Assembly: GCA_018818755.1 (NCBI GenBank)
Contig: JAHIRL010000125.1
Span: 1-12,826, forward strand
From: Patescibacteria group bacterium
GTDB taxonomy: Bacteria; Patescibacteriota; Gracilibacteria; UBA1369; LOWO2-01-FULL-3
Direction of reading: 5' to 3'
Length of the DNA stretch: 12,826 nucleotides
Under the pieces are notes generated by a model. That model searched no databases, was not told the DNA's origin, and was given only the letters and a program-made list of their open reading frames with translations. Positions 6,291 to 12,815 of the stretch are shown here, piece by piece. The position numbers and the translations under genes are program-made. Every line of letters starts with the position of its first letter. The stretch's first letter is position 1.

Positions 6291-6419
6291 TTAAGACCTC
6301 TTTGCTCCGCTTTGCCTTTGCTTGTGCCTTGGATTAGAACAAATAGCTCTCACAACTCCCTTGCGTCTGATTATTTGACATTTGTCACAAATTGGTTTTA
6401 CTGATGATCTAACTTTCAT
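6291..6419 (-). CDS. rpmJ: 50S ribosomal protein L36 (bL36), zinc-binding form
   Basis: A 42-residue protein beginning MKVRSSVKPICDKC and continuing through IIRRKGVVRAICSNPRHKQR. The zinc ligands C11, C14, C27 and H32 are all present (C+ form). Bacterial L36 usually ends near residue 37-38 with KQRQG; here a short SGAKRS tail follows KQRQ. The ATG (6419-6417) lies inside the last codons of infA, giving an 11-nt overlap and suggesting that translation is coupled to IF1. The infA-rpmJ-rpsM order is standard in bacteria. No Shine-Dalgarno is seen in the overlapping infA codons. Confidence 0.96.
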   Translation of the reverse strand: MKVRSSVKPICDKCQIIRRKGVVRAICSNPRHKQRQSGAKRS

Positions 6420-6639
6420 TTGGTTTTTTACGATAGGTTATTCTGCCCTTGTTAAGGTCATAAATGCTTAGTTGGATAGTTACTCGGTCTCCCGGTAGGA
6501 TCTTGATATAGTTCATCCTCATTTTTCCCGATAAATGGGCGTTAATCACTCTTTCATCTTCTAGTTTTACTCGAAACTCGGCATTAGGCAAAGGTTCTTC
6601 TATTATTCCTTCCACTTCGATGGTGCCCTCTTTTCCCAT
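6409..6639 (-). CDS. infA: Translation initiation factor IF-1
   Basis: 76 residues forming a single OB-fold, close to the 72 of E. coli. Diagnostic segments are MGKEGTIEVEGIIEEPLPNA, HLSGKMRMNYIKILPGDRV and LNKGRITYRKK. IF-1 binds the ribosomal A site during initiation. The gene starts a new segment after a 101-nt gap carrying a candidate promoter, and it has the only purine-rich tract in the cluster that looks even weakly like a Shine-Dalgarno (AAAGGG, 7 nt before ATG). Its TAG stop overlaps the start of rpmJ. Confidence 0.97.
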   Translation of the reverse strand: MGKEGTIEVEGIIEEPLPNAEFRVKLEDERVINAHLSGKMRMNYIKILPGDRVTIQLSIYDLNKGRITYRKKPNES

Positions 6640-6683
6640 AAGGATGCCCTTTAATTAGTGTTAAACTTCCAAAAAGCGGTTGG

Positions 6684-6712
6684 ATTTTACATGAGATAAT
6701 GCGGCTATGCAA
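6684..6712 (-). promoter_or_regulatory. Candidate internal promoter upstream of infA
   Basis: On the minus strand TTGCAT (6712-6707, 3/6 to the -35 consensus) is followed after exactly 17 nt by TAAAAT (6689-6684, 5/6 to the -10). It lies in the longest gap of the cluster, about 45 nt before the infA ATG, and would let infA-rpmJ-rpsM and downstream genes be expressed separately from map. A T-run (minus-strand view of 6721-6730) precedes it, without a clear terminator stem. Confidence 0.4.
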
Positions 6713-6740
6713 GAGGAAAGTTAAAAAAAGTTGGCAGATT

Positions 6741-7493
6741 TTAGATTTCTGTTAGTATTTCCGCTGTTTTTTGAGTTATCAAGATGGTGTTTTCTGCTTG
6801 CACTGCACAAGAATTGTCTTTTGTCGTTATGGTCCAACCGTCTTTGAGTGTAACTATTTGGCTTGTTGAAACCGCAAAAATTGGCTCTATTGCCAGCACC
6901 ATGCCGGGTTTGAGTGTGGGGCTGGGGTTCCCATCATAATAATTGAGGATTATGGGATCTTCGTGCAGTTTTCTGCCGACGCCATGTCCGGTGAGATCGT
7001 ATATTACTTTAAAACCGGCACTTTCAATTACATTTTGAATTACGCGGCTGATGTGGCTTACTTTGTTGCCGGGAATAGCAACATCTATAGCTGAGGATAG
7101 GGCGCGCTTTGCTGTTTCGATTAATTTGTTTTTCTGCGGACTTACTTTTCCTATGGCAATACTGCGAGCCGCGTCTGTGATTAGTCCATTAAGAGTTACG
7201 CCGCAATCTACTGTGAAGAGGTCTCCTTCTTTAAGGGTCTCGTTTTCTTGGGGGATGGAATGGACTACTTTTTCGTTTAAACAGGTGCAAAGTGTTGCAG
7301 GGAATCCCTGGTAGCCTTTAAAGCTCGGGCTTGCTCCTTTTGAGATGATATATTCTTCAGCTATGTGGTCGAGTTCTTTTGTGCTGATTCCTGGCCTGGC
7401 ATTTTGGCAGACCAAGTCGAGAGTTTGGGCTAGAATTTTCCCAGATTTTCGTAATAGTGCGATTTCTTCTTCATTTTTAATGGAAATAGCCAT
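6741..7493 (-). CDS. map: Methionine aminopeptidase, type I
   Basis: 250 residues, a typical type Ia enzyme without an N-terminal extension. It removes the initiator Met from nascent proteins. The five metal ligands of the pita-bread fold are in place: D96 and D107 (VDCGVTLNGLITDAAR), H170 (TGHGVGRKLHEDP), E203 (AIEP) and E234 (QAEN). H78 and H177 match the two conserved catalytic-pocket histidines. One small deviation is HSIP at 78-81, where the family usually has HGIP. The ATG abuts the adk stop (TAAATG, zero gap), so the pair is probably translationally coupled, as in many adk-map clusters. Confidence 0.97.
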   Translation of the reverse strand: MAISIKNEEEIALLRKSGKILAQTLDLVCQNARPGISTKELDHIAEEYIISKGASPSFKGYQGFPATLCTCLNEKVVHSIPQENETLKEGDLFTVDCGVTLNGLITDAARSIAIGKVSPQKNKLIETAKRALSSAIDVAIPGNKVSHISRVIQNVIESAGFKVIYDLTGHGVGRKLHEDPIILNYYDGNPSPTLKPGMVLAIEPIFAVSTSQIVTLKDGWTITTKDNSCAVQAENTILITQKTAEILTEI

Positions 7494-8129
7494 TTAGTTG
7501 TTTATTATTGGTGTAAGTTTGCGGATTGCATCTTCGCGTACTTCTAAAATTGGAGGAAGGCCATCTATTTTGATTAGTTTATCTGCGAAAAGTTCGATTG
7601 CGGGTACGGTTTCGGTTTGATAGTTATTAAGGCGGGTTTTGATGGCATCGCTGTTGTCGTCGGCACGGGTGATAAGCTCGGCGCCATCTTTTTCGCAGGT
7701 TTCATTTTTGTAGTCAGCTGGATAGACGGTTTTGCATTTACTGCAGATCCTGCGTGTTGTGAGGCGTTTTAGGGCTTCTTCTTGCGTAATGTCTATTAGA
7801 ACAGCTTTGTAGTTTCGATTATGTTTGTTTAGTAGGTCGATCAGCATTTCTCCTTGTTTGACTTTTCTTGGAATTCCGTCAAAAAGCACAAAAGTACCGG
7901 GTTCCAGGTGATTCATAAAGTTTTCGACAATTTCCATGACAACTTCATCTGAGACTAGATGGCCAGCTTCGATGATGGATTTGATTTTTTTGCCAAGCTC
8001 ACTGTCTTCTTGGGCGAGTTTTCTTAGTTCTCCTCCGGTTTCAAAAATTTGCATGTTGAATTTTTCGGCAACAGCTTTTCCGAGTGTTCCTTTTCCGGCC
8101 CCCTGCATTCCAAAGAATATAAAATCCAT
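7494..8129 (-). CDS. adk: Adenylate kinase, zinc-LID form (divergent motifs)
   Basis: 211 residues (E. coli 214), making ADP from ATP and AMP. The P-loop is GMQGAGKGT near residue 7, in place of the usual GPPGAGKGT. The LID has CSKC, then C and D spaced CEKD, a Cys3-Asp zinc site as in Bacillus enzymes but with a shorter spacing. The TRADDN and KTRLNNY segments hold the conserved arginines. Two AMP-site motifs deviate: TGGELR instead of TGD(M/I)LR, and DGIPR instead of DGFPR. It lies 66 nt after secY, behind a good candidate promoter, and abuts map. Synteny strongly supports Adk; altered AMP-site chemistry or specificity is possible. Confidence 0.94.
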   Translation of the reverse strand: MDFIFFGMQGAGKGTLGKAVAEKFNMQIFETGGELRKLAQEDSELGKKIKSIIEAGHLVSDEVVMEIVENFMNHLEPGTFVLFDGIPRKVKQGEMLIDLLNKHNRNYKAVLIDITQEEALKRLTTRRICSKCKTVYPADYKNETCEKDGAELITRADDNSDAIKTRLNNYQTETVPAIELFADKLIKIDGLPPILEVREDAIRKLTPIINN

Positions 8130-8158
8130 ATTTGCATGGTTAAAAATATTGCATAAAG

Positions 8159-8187
8159 ATTCTAGCGGGGATGAAGCTAAGATTCAA
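8159..8187 (-). promoter_or_regulatory. Candidate internal promoter upstream of adk
   Basis: On the minus strand TTGAAT (8187-8182, 4/6) and TAGAAT (8164-8159, 5/6) are separated by exactly 17 nt, within the 66-nt secY-adk gap. The start site would fall about 20 nt before the adk ATG. This would give adk-map expression independent of the ribosomal genes upstream. Confidence 0.45.
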
Positions 8188-8195
8188 GAGTCTGT

Positions 8196-9494
8196 TTAGT
8201 AGAATTTTTTGTAATCGTGCATTACCAACTGAGCGTTGATTTGGCGGATGAGATCTAGGACAACACCTACGATAATGATGATTCCTGCTCCGGATACGAT
8301 TAATGGAACTGCTCCCATGGCAGTGGATCTAAAGAGATATTGCAGAAGAATTGGTGAAATTGCGATGAAGGCTAAAAATAGTGCTCCGAATAGAGTCAAT
8401 CTATTTGAGATAAGCTTGAGATAATCGCTTGTTTGTTTTCCAGGTCTTACTCCAGGCACATATCCGCCACGCTTTTGAATGTTTTCGGCAACTTGTTCGG
8501 GATTGAAAGTGATGGAAACATAGAAATAAGTAAAGGCTACGACCAATGTAAAGTAGAACATCATATATAGGGATGTGTTTGGCTGGAATAGAGTTGTGAG
8601 GCTTCCTCCAAATTCTTGTAGCCAAGGTGATGTAGCTCTGGTTAGGAATTGTCCAATTATTCCAGGAAAGCTGATTAAGGCTACTGCGAAGATGATTGGA
8701 ATCATTCCCGCTTGGTTGATGCGAATTGGCAAAAATGACTGATTAGAGCTCGATTTAACTCCGCGTCCGGCATAAGTAATTGGCACTCTTCTTTGGGCCT
8801 CTGTAACCAGTATTACTATGGTAACTAGAATTATTGAGATTAATACCGTGATTGCGAATGGGATAAGTTTGCTTTCATCTTCTTGAGCTAAAAATAGTCC
8901 TTGTCCGACCATTTGGGGAACATTGGAGATGATGCTGGCGAAGATTATCAGTGAGATTCCATTTCCAATTCCCTTTTCTGAAATTAGTTCACCGAGCCAG
9001 ACCAGAAGTAGTGTTCCGGCTGAGATGGTAAGCATTACAGGGATGATGGATAGGGGATCTGTAATATTCTCTATGATAGGTATTTGTGTTTGTGAATTTA
9101 ACAAGATGATCATTCCGTATGATTGTAGAAAGGCAAGAGGCATAGTGAGCCATCTTGTGTAGGCGTTGATTCTTTTTCGTCCCTGTTCGCCTTCTTTCGA
9201 TAGGGCTTCCAACTTTGGTACGATAACAGTAAGTAGCTGGATGATGATTGAGGCGTTGATGTATGGGGAAATTCCCATCAGAACGATGGAGAAGTTTTCT
9301 GTGCTTCCTCCTGTTAAGAGACTGAACATGTCGAGAAGTTCGTTTTTTGCGCTCATTGCTCTAAGGCCTTCGATGTTGGCTCCGGGAACGGTAACATGGG
9401 CAATTATCCTGTATATGACCAAAATACCTATTGTGAATAGGATTTTATTTCTAAGGTCTTTTGAGTTCCAGATCTGACTTAGGTAATTGAACAT
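8196..9494 (-). CDS. secY: Preprotein translocase subunit SecY
   Basis: 432 residues (E. coli 443) with about ten hydrophobic segments, forming the protein-conducting channel of the inner membrane. The first segment starts near residue 18 (ILFTIGILVIYRIIAHV). Conserved landmarks are SPYINASIIIQLL in TM2, KEGEQGRKRI in the following cytoplasmic loop, LGELISEKGIGNGISLIIFA, the AQRRVPITYAGR loop, and GGYVPGVRPGKQT, the cytoplasmic loop touching SecA and the ribosome. Its ATG overlaps the rplO stop as TAATG, a classic coupling arrangement. The next gene, adk, is the usual spc-operon neighbour. Confidence 0.98.
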   Translation of the reverse strand: MFNYLSQIWNSKDLRNKILFTIGILVIYRIIAHVTVPGANIEGLRAMSAKNELLDMFSLLTGGSTENFSIVLMGISPYINASIIIQLLTVIVPKLEALSKEGEQGRKRINAYTRWLTMPLAFLQSYGMIILLNSQTQIPIIENITDPLSIIPVMLTISAGTLLLVWLGELISEKGIGNGISLIIFASIISNVPQMVGQGLFLAQEDESKLIPFAITVLISIILVTIVILVTEAQRRVPITYAGRGVKSSSNQSFLPIRINQAGMIPIIFAVALISFPGIIGQFLTRATSPWLQEFGGSLTTLFQPNTSLYMMFYFTLVVAFTYFYVSITFNPEQVAENIQKRGGYVPGVRPGKQTSDYLKLISNRLTLFGALFLAFIAISPILLQYLFRSTAMGAVPLIVSGAGIIIIVGVVLDLIRQINAQLVMHDYKKFY

Positions 9495-9985
9495 TATTTA
9501 TCTTTAGTTGCTGGGTTTGCATCTTTTGATACAGTTTTCTTTGGTTTCGCTAGGGTCACTTTTCCTTTTTTTGCTTCAACTTTCTCGATTGCGATTCGTG
9601 AGGCTTTGTCGACTTCTATTTCCAATGTTTTTTCAAGTTCGCCTTTTCCTGCTAAAAGTTTGATTGGTTGAGATTTTTTGCAAATGAGTTTCTTTTCAAG
9701 TAGTGATTCCTTGTTTACTTTGTCATTATCGCTGAAAACATTAAGATCTCCAATATTAATTATTTGATAATCAATATAATTCGGGTTCTTAAATCCCTTC
9801 AATTTCGGCATTTTTCGTAGGTATGGTGTTTGTCCTCCTTCAAATCCGGGTCTTCTTCTACCTCCCGCTCTGGAGCTTTGACCTTTCATTCCTCTACAAC
9901 TATATGTTCCATGCCCCGAAGCGTTCCCGCGTCCGACACGTTTTCTTTTGCTTTTTACATTAGGTTTTAGTTCTTGTAGTGACAT
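9494..9985 (-). CDS. rplO: 50S ribosomal protein L15 (uL15)
   Basis: 163 residues against 144 in E. coli, the excess being a Lys/Ala-rich C-terminal tail. The glycine/arginine-rich N-terminal part KRVGRGNASGHGTYSCRGMK and the following GGRRRPGFEGGQTPYLRKMP are diagnostic. It starts 8 nt after rpsE with no room for rpmD (L30), which normally sits between the two. Its stop overlaps secY by one base. Confidence 0.97.
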   Translation of the reverse strand: MSLQELKPNVKSKRKRVGRGNASGHGTYSCRGMKGQSSRAGGRRRPGFEGGQTPYLRKMPKLKGFKNPNYIDYQIINIGDLNVFSDNDKVNKESLLEKKLICKKSQPIKLLAGKGELEKTLEIEVDKASRIAIEKVEAKKGKVTLAKPKKTVSKDANPATKDK

Positions 9986-9993
9986 ATCGATAA

Positions 9994-10587
9994 TTATTTA
10001 GTTGATGTTTTTGCTTCCGGCTTTTTTTCTGTAGGTTTCTCAGCTGTTTTTTTTGCTGGAGCTGCCTTTTTCTCGGCCTCTTTAGCTTTTGCAGCTTTTC
10101 TTGCCATCATAGGTGTTTCTCTCATTAATTTTAGGGCTTCGTATGTGGCTTTTGTATTGTTTAGTTTGTTTGTAGTTCCGAATGATTTACTCAAGATATC
10201 TTTGTATCCTGCAAGTGTAAGCACTTTTCTGATACTACCTCCGGCGATGATACCTGTACCTTCTGCGGCCGGCATGAGTAGAATTTTTGATGATTTGTGT
10301 TTGATCTTTAGGTCATGGGGGATTGTAGTTCCGTCAATTATTACTGTTACAAGGCATTTTTTGGCTTTAGCTATGGCTTTTTGAATAGCACCTGTAACTT
10401 CGTGTGATTTTCCGATGCCGACTCCAACTCTGCCTTTTTTGTCACCAATAGCAACTGTTGCCCTGAATCTAAGAGTTCGTCCGCCTTTTACCACTTTAGT
10501 TACGCGGTCTATCTGAATTACTTCCTCTTCGAATTCTTTTGGTTCTCTCTTTTGGAATCCTCCTTTTTTTTGTCCTTGATGTGCCAT
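9994..10587 (-). CDS. rpsE: 30S ribosomal protein S5 (uS5) with extended C-terminal tail
   Basis: 197 residues; E. coli S5 has 167. The S5 double-stranded-RNA-binding domain is clear (VIQIDRVTKVVKGGRTLRF, then VGVGIGKSHEV), followed by the C-terminal domain with AEGTGIIAGGSIRKVL. After about residue 165 comes a low-complexity Ala/Lys/Glu/Pro tail with no family counterpart. S5 lines the mRNA entry site and affects decoding accuracy. It starts 18 nt after rplR. The next gene is rplO directly, rpmD being absent. Confidence 0.97.
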   Translation of the reverse strand: MAHQGQKKGGFQKREPKEFEEEVIQIDRVTKVVKGGRTLRFRATVAIGDKKGRVGVGIGKSHEVTGAIQKAIAKAKKCLVTVIIDGTTIPHDLKIKHKSSKILLMPAAEGTGIIAGGSIRKVLTLAGYKDILSKSFGTTNKLNNTKATYEALKLMRETPMMARKAAKAKEAEKKAAPAKKTAEKPTEKKPEAKTSTK

Positions 10588-10605
10588 AATTATAAAATAA
10601 TAAAT

Positions 10606-10953
10606 TTAGAATTTGAGACCCCCTTCACGCGCACTTTCGGCTACAGCTTTGACGCGTCCGTGGTATTTGTATCCATTTCTATCGAAAACAACTTCTTTAA
10701 CTTTTGCTTCAATAGCTTTCTTGGCCAACTCTTCGCCAACTTTTTTAGCTTTCTCAATTTTTGTTCCCTTATCCTTGAGTTTCAAATCTGATGATTGAGT
10801 GATAATTTTGCTATTTTCGTCATCAATAATTTGCGCGTATGTATGAGTTAGGCTTCGAAATACAACTAATCTTGGTCGTAGAGCTGTACCACTTATCTTT
10901 GCACGGATTCTATTTTTCCTATTTTTTCTGGCTGTTTCTTTAGTACTTGGCAT
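10606..10953 (-). CDS. rplR: 50S ribosomal protein L18 (uL18)
   Basis: 115 residues, the normal bacterial length (E. coli 117). Family signatures are the basic N-terminus with RKNRKNRIRAKISGT, the RPRLVVFRSLTHTYAQIIDD strand pair, and the C-terminal VVFDRNGYKYHGRVKAVAES. L18 binds 5S rRNA together with L5, which is encoded at the right end of this window. It sits between rplF (20-nt gap) and rpsE (18-nt gap), the standard spc position. Confidence 0.97.
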   Translation of the reverse strand: MPSTKETARKNRKNRIRAKISGTALRPRLVVFRSLTHTYAQIIDDENSKIITQSSDLKLKDKGTKIEKAKKVGEELAKKAIEAKVKEVVFDRNGYKYHGRVKAVAESAREGGLKF

Positions 10954-10973
10954 TTTATGTTAATTAGTTAAGG

Positions 10974-11525
10974 TTATGATCCTTTTGCGGCCGTTTTTCC
11001 GGCTTTTCTGATAATGTGTTCATCAATGTATTTGATTCCTTTTCCTTTGTATGGTTCTGGTGGTTTGTATGAGCGAACGACTGCTGCCGCTTGCCCAACT
11101 GCTTCTTTGTCGATTCCTTTAACTGTAATTAGGTTCTTTTTTTCCGAATCTAGTTCGAATGAAACTCCGTCTGGTGCTTTGTATTCGATTGGATGAGAAA
11201 AACCAAGGTTCAAGGTAATTTTTTGTCCGCTGGCGTTTGCTCTGTATCCAACACCTACTATCTCAAGTTTCTTTTCGTATCCATTTGCCACACCTTCAAC
11301 CATGTTTGCGATCAGGCTTCTTGTTAATCCGTGCAATGCGCGGTTCACTTTTTCATCATTTGGGCGAGTAACAATTATTTCATTGTCTTTTACTTCTATC
11401 TTCATGTTTGGGTGTAGATCTCTTTTTAGTTCACCTTTACTACCCTTAACGGTAATGTTGTTGCCTTTTAGTTCTATGGTAACTCCACTTGGTATTAGTA
11501 CTGGTTGTTTTCCGATTCGTGACAT
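10974..11525 (-). CDS. rplF: 50S ribosomal protein L6 (uL6)
   Basis: 183 residues (E. coli 177) with the two L6 repeats. The N-terminus MSRIGKQPVLIPSGVTIEL and the C-terminal signature PPEPYKGKGIKYIDEHIIRK are diagnostic. L6 lies near the sarcin-ricin loop and the factor-binding site. It starts 13 nt after rpsH and ends 20 nt before rplR. The upstream sequence is AT-rich with no Shine-Dalgarno. Confidence 0.97.
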   Translation of the reverse strand: MSRIGKQPVLIPSGVTIELKGNNITVKGSKGELKRDLHPNMKIEVKDNEIIVTRPNDEKVNRALHGLTRSLIANMVEGVANGYEKKLEIVGVGYRANASGQKITLNLGFSHPIEYKAPDGVSFELDSEKKNLITVKGIDKEAVGQAAAVVRSYKPPEPYKGKGIKYIDEHIIRKAGKTAAKGS

Positions 11526-11538
11526 TTTATATTAATGG

Positions 11539-11922
11539 TTAGTAGATTTCGCAAAGTAATTCTCCTCCCAGGTTTGCTCTTTTTGCTTCTGAATTGGTCA
11601 TGACTCCCTTAGGCGTTGAAACTATTGTTATTCCAAGGCCGCTTTTGATCATTTTTAGTTCAGTGTTTTTGACATAAATTCTTTGTCCGGGACTGCTTAC
11701 TCTTCTTAGGGTAAGGTCTTTTTTATCTTCTTTTAGCTCTATTTCAATTGCTTTGTGATTGTTTTCGGTTACTGTATTAAAGTCTTGAATAAATTCTCTC
11801 TTTTTCATTACTTCAAGAATATTTTCTTTTATTTTTGAATGTGGGACAGTTAGCTCAGTTTTTCTGGCTCTGAGCGCGTTTCTTATTCTGGTTAACATGT
11901 CTGCAATTGGGTCTGTATACAT
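11539..11922 (-). CDS. rpsH: 30S ribosomal protein S8 (uS8)
   Basis: 127 residues (E. coli 130). MYTDPIADMLTRIRNALRAR and the C-terminal STPKGVMTNSEAKRANLGGE are the family signatures. S8 binds the central domain of 16S rRNA and in E. coli is the autogenous repressor of the spc operon, acting near the rplE start. It begins after a 93-nt gap, one of the longest in the cluster, which holds copy B of the stop-codon hairpin and then an AT-rich stretch with no convincing promoter or Shine-Dalgarno. Confidence 0.97.
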   Translation of the reverse strand: MYTDPIADMLTRIRNALRARKTELTVPHSKIKENILEVMKKREFIQDFNTVTENNHKAIEIELKEDKKDLTLRRVSSPGQRIYVKNTELKMIKSGLGITIVSTPKGVMTNSEAKRANLGGELLCEIY

Positions 11923-11975
11923 TATGTTGTAGTTATTTTACTTTAGTTTGTAAATGATATTTTAGAAAAGGGGAA

Positions 11976-12018
11976 CGCTCGCTTTGCTTGCGGGACACTC
12001 CGCTTCGCTTTGTGTCTA
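11976..12018 (-). repeat. Stop-codon hairpin element, copy B (rpsN 3' end)
   Basis: Stem 11994-11998/12012-12016 (GACAC/GTGTC) encloses a 13-nt loop; its minus-strand 5' arm starts at the G of the rpsN TAG stop (12018-12016). A second stem follows, 11976-11982 with 11986-11992, 5 pairs around two mismatches and a TTT loop. The minus strand then reads TTCCCCTTTTCT, a T-rich tail that could act as a partial attenuator. It matches copy A at 2465-2500 in length, stop-codon position and loop (CTTCG core), with compensatory stem changes. Confidence 0.6.
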
Positions 12019-12240
12019 CCAAGATGATTTTTTAACTCCCATGATCTTTCCTTCTCTGGCAAATTCTTTGAAACAAATTCTGCAAATTCCAAATTTTCTC
12101 ATATATCCACCGATTCTTCCACATTTTTCACATCTGTTATAAACACGAGTTGGATGTTTGATCTGTTTGCCTGCGGCGTGTCTTTTTGCTGCAGCTTCTT
12201 GTCTTCTTTTAGTTTTTACGATCAATGCTGTTCTTGCCAT
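12016..12240 (-). CDS. rpsN: 30S ribosomal protein S14, zinc-binding type (uS14)
   Basis: 74 residues. The zinc ribbon CEKCGR...CRICF (C37, C40, C53, C56) and the C-terminus GKIMGVKKSSW identify the zinc-type S14. That type is usually about 61 residues; the extra 13 or so come from an Ala/Lys-rich insertion between the start MARTALIVKTKRR and the PTRVYNRCEKC core. S14 is a late-assembling protein of the 30S head. It starts 11 nt after rplE in standard spc order. The stop is TAG inside a repeated hairpin, unlike the TAA of most neighbours. Confidence 0.96.
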   Translation of the reverse strand: MARTALIVKTKRRQEAAAKRHAAGKQIKHPTRVYNRCEKCGRIGGYMRKFGICRICFKEFAREGKIMGVKKSSW

Positions 12241-12251
12241 TTAATTAGTGT

Positions 12252-12815
12252 TTAATTTTTTTTGAATGGGAATCCAAGTGCTGAGAGAAGGGCGAAACCT
12301 TCTTCGTTGTTCTTGGCTGTTGTTGATATACTTACCTGCACTCCGTGCAGTTTACTTACTTCGTCTGGGCTAATCTCTGGGAATACTGTATGTTCTTTGA
12401 ATCCTAATGAATAGTTTCCGTTTCCGTCGAATGATTTTGGGGAAATTCCTCTAAAGTCTCTTACGCGGGGGAATACTACATTGATTAGTTTTGTCAGGAA
12501 GTCATACATTCTTTGACCTCTTACTGTTACGCTTAATCCTACGGCATCTCCTTCTCTTATTTTAAAGTTTGATACGGACATTCTTGCTTTGTTGATTACT
12601 GGTGCTTGTCCGGCAATAGCGGCAAGATTGTCTACAACATTTGAATAATCTTTATTGTGAGTTTTAACATATGTTCCGATACCAATGTTGATTTTTACTT
12701 TCTCAATTTTTGGTAGTGCGTGGATATTTTTGATTCCAAGTTCTTTTTGAAGTTGTGGGATAACCTCTTTTAGATACTTTTCTTTCAAACCTTTATTTTC
12801 TGATTTTTTAGCCAT
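12252..12815 (-). CDS. rplE: 50S ribosomal protein L5 (uL5)
   Basis: 187 residues (E. coli 179), complete, with an ATG 11 nt from the window edge. Signatures are KEVIPQLQKELG, the central LSVTVRGQRMYDFLTKLINVV and RVRDFRGISPKSFDGNGNYS, and the C-terminal GFALLSALGFPFKK. L5 binds 5S rRNA and contacts P-site tRNA. In standard spc order rplX (L24) should lie just off-window to the right. The 11 visible bases upstream of the ATG have no Shine-Dalgarno. Confidence 0.97.
   Translation of the reverse strand: MAKKSENKGLKEKYLKEVIPQLQKELGIKNIHALPKIEKVKINIGIGTYVKTHNKDYSNVVDNLAAIAGQAPVINKARMSVSNFKIREGDAVGLSVTVRGQRMYDFLTKLINVVFPRVRDFRGISPKSFDGNGNYSLGFKEHTVFPEISPDEVSKLHGVQVSISTTAKNNEEGFALLSALGFPFKKN

Noticed and set aside
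6291..6330. L36 SGAKRS tail as another copy of the stop-codon hairpin
   Set aside because: It shares only a short AAGCGGAG-like string, has no matching stem, and ends in TAA.
11923..11971. Promoter between rpsN and rpsH
   Set aside because: TTTACA and TAAAAT-like words exist, but none pair at proper spacing with room before the ATG; AT-richness explains them.
2496..12815. UGA recoded as glycine or tryptophan
   Set aside because: All ribosomal genes read through to normal family ends without in-frame TGA, and glycine is encoded by GGN throughout.
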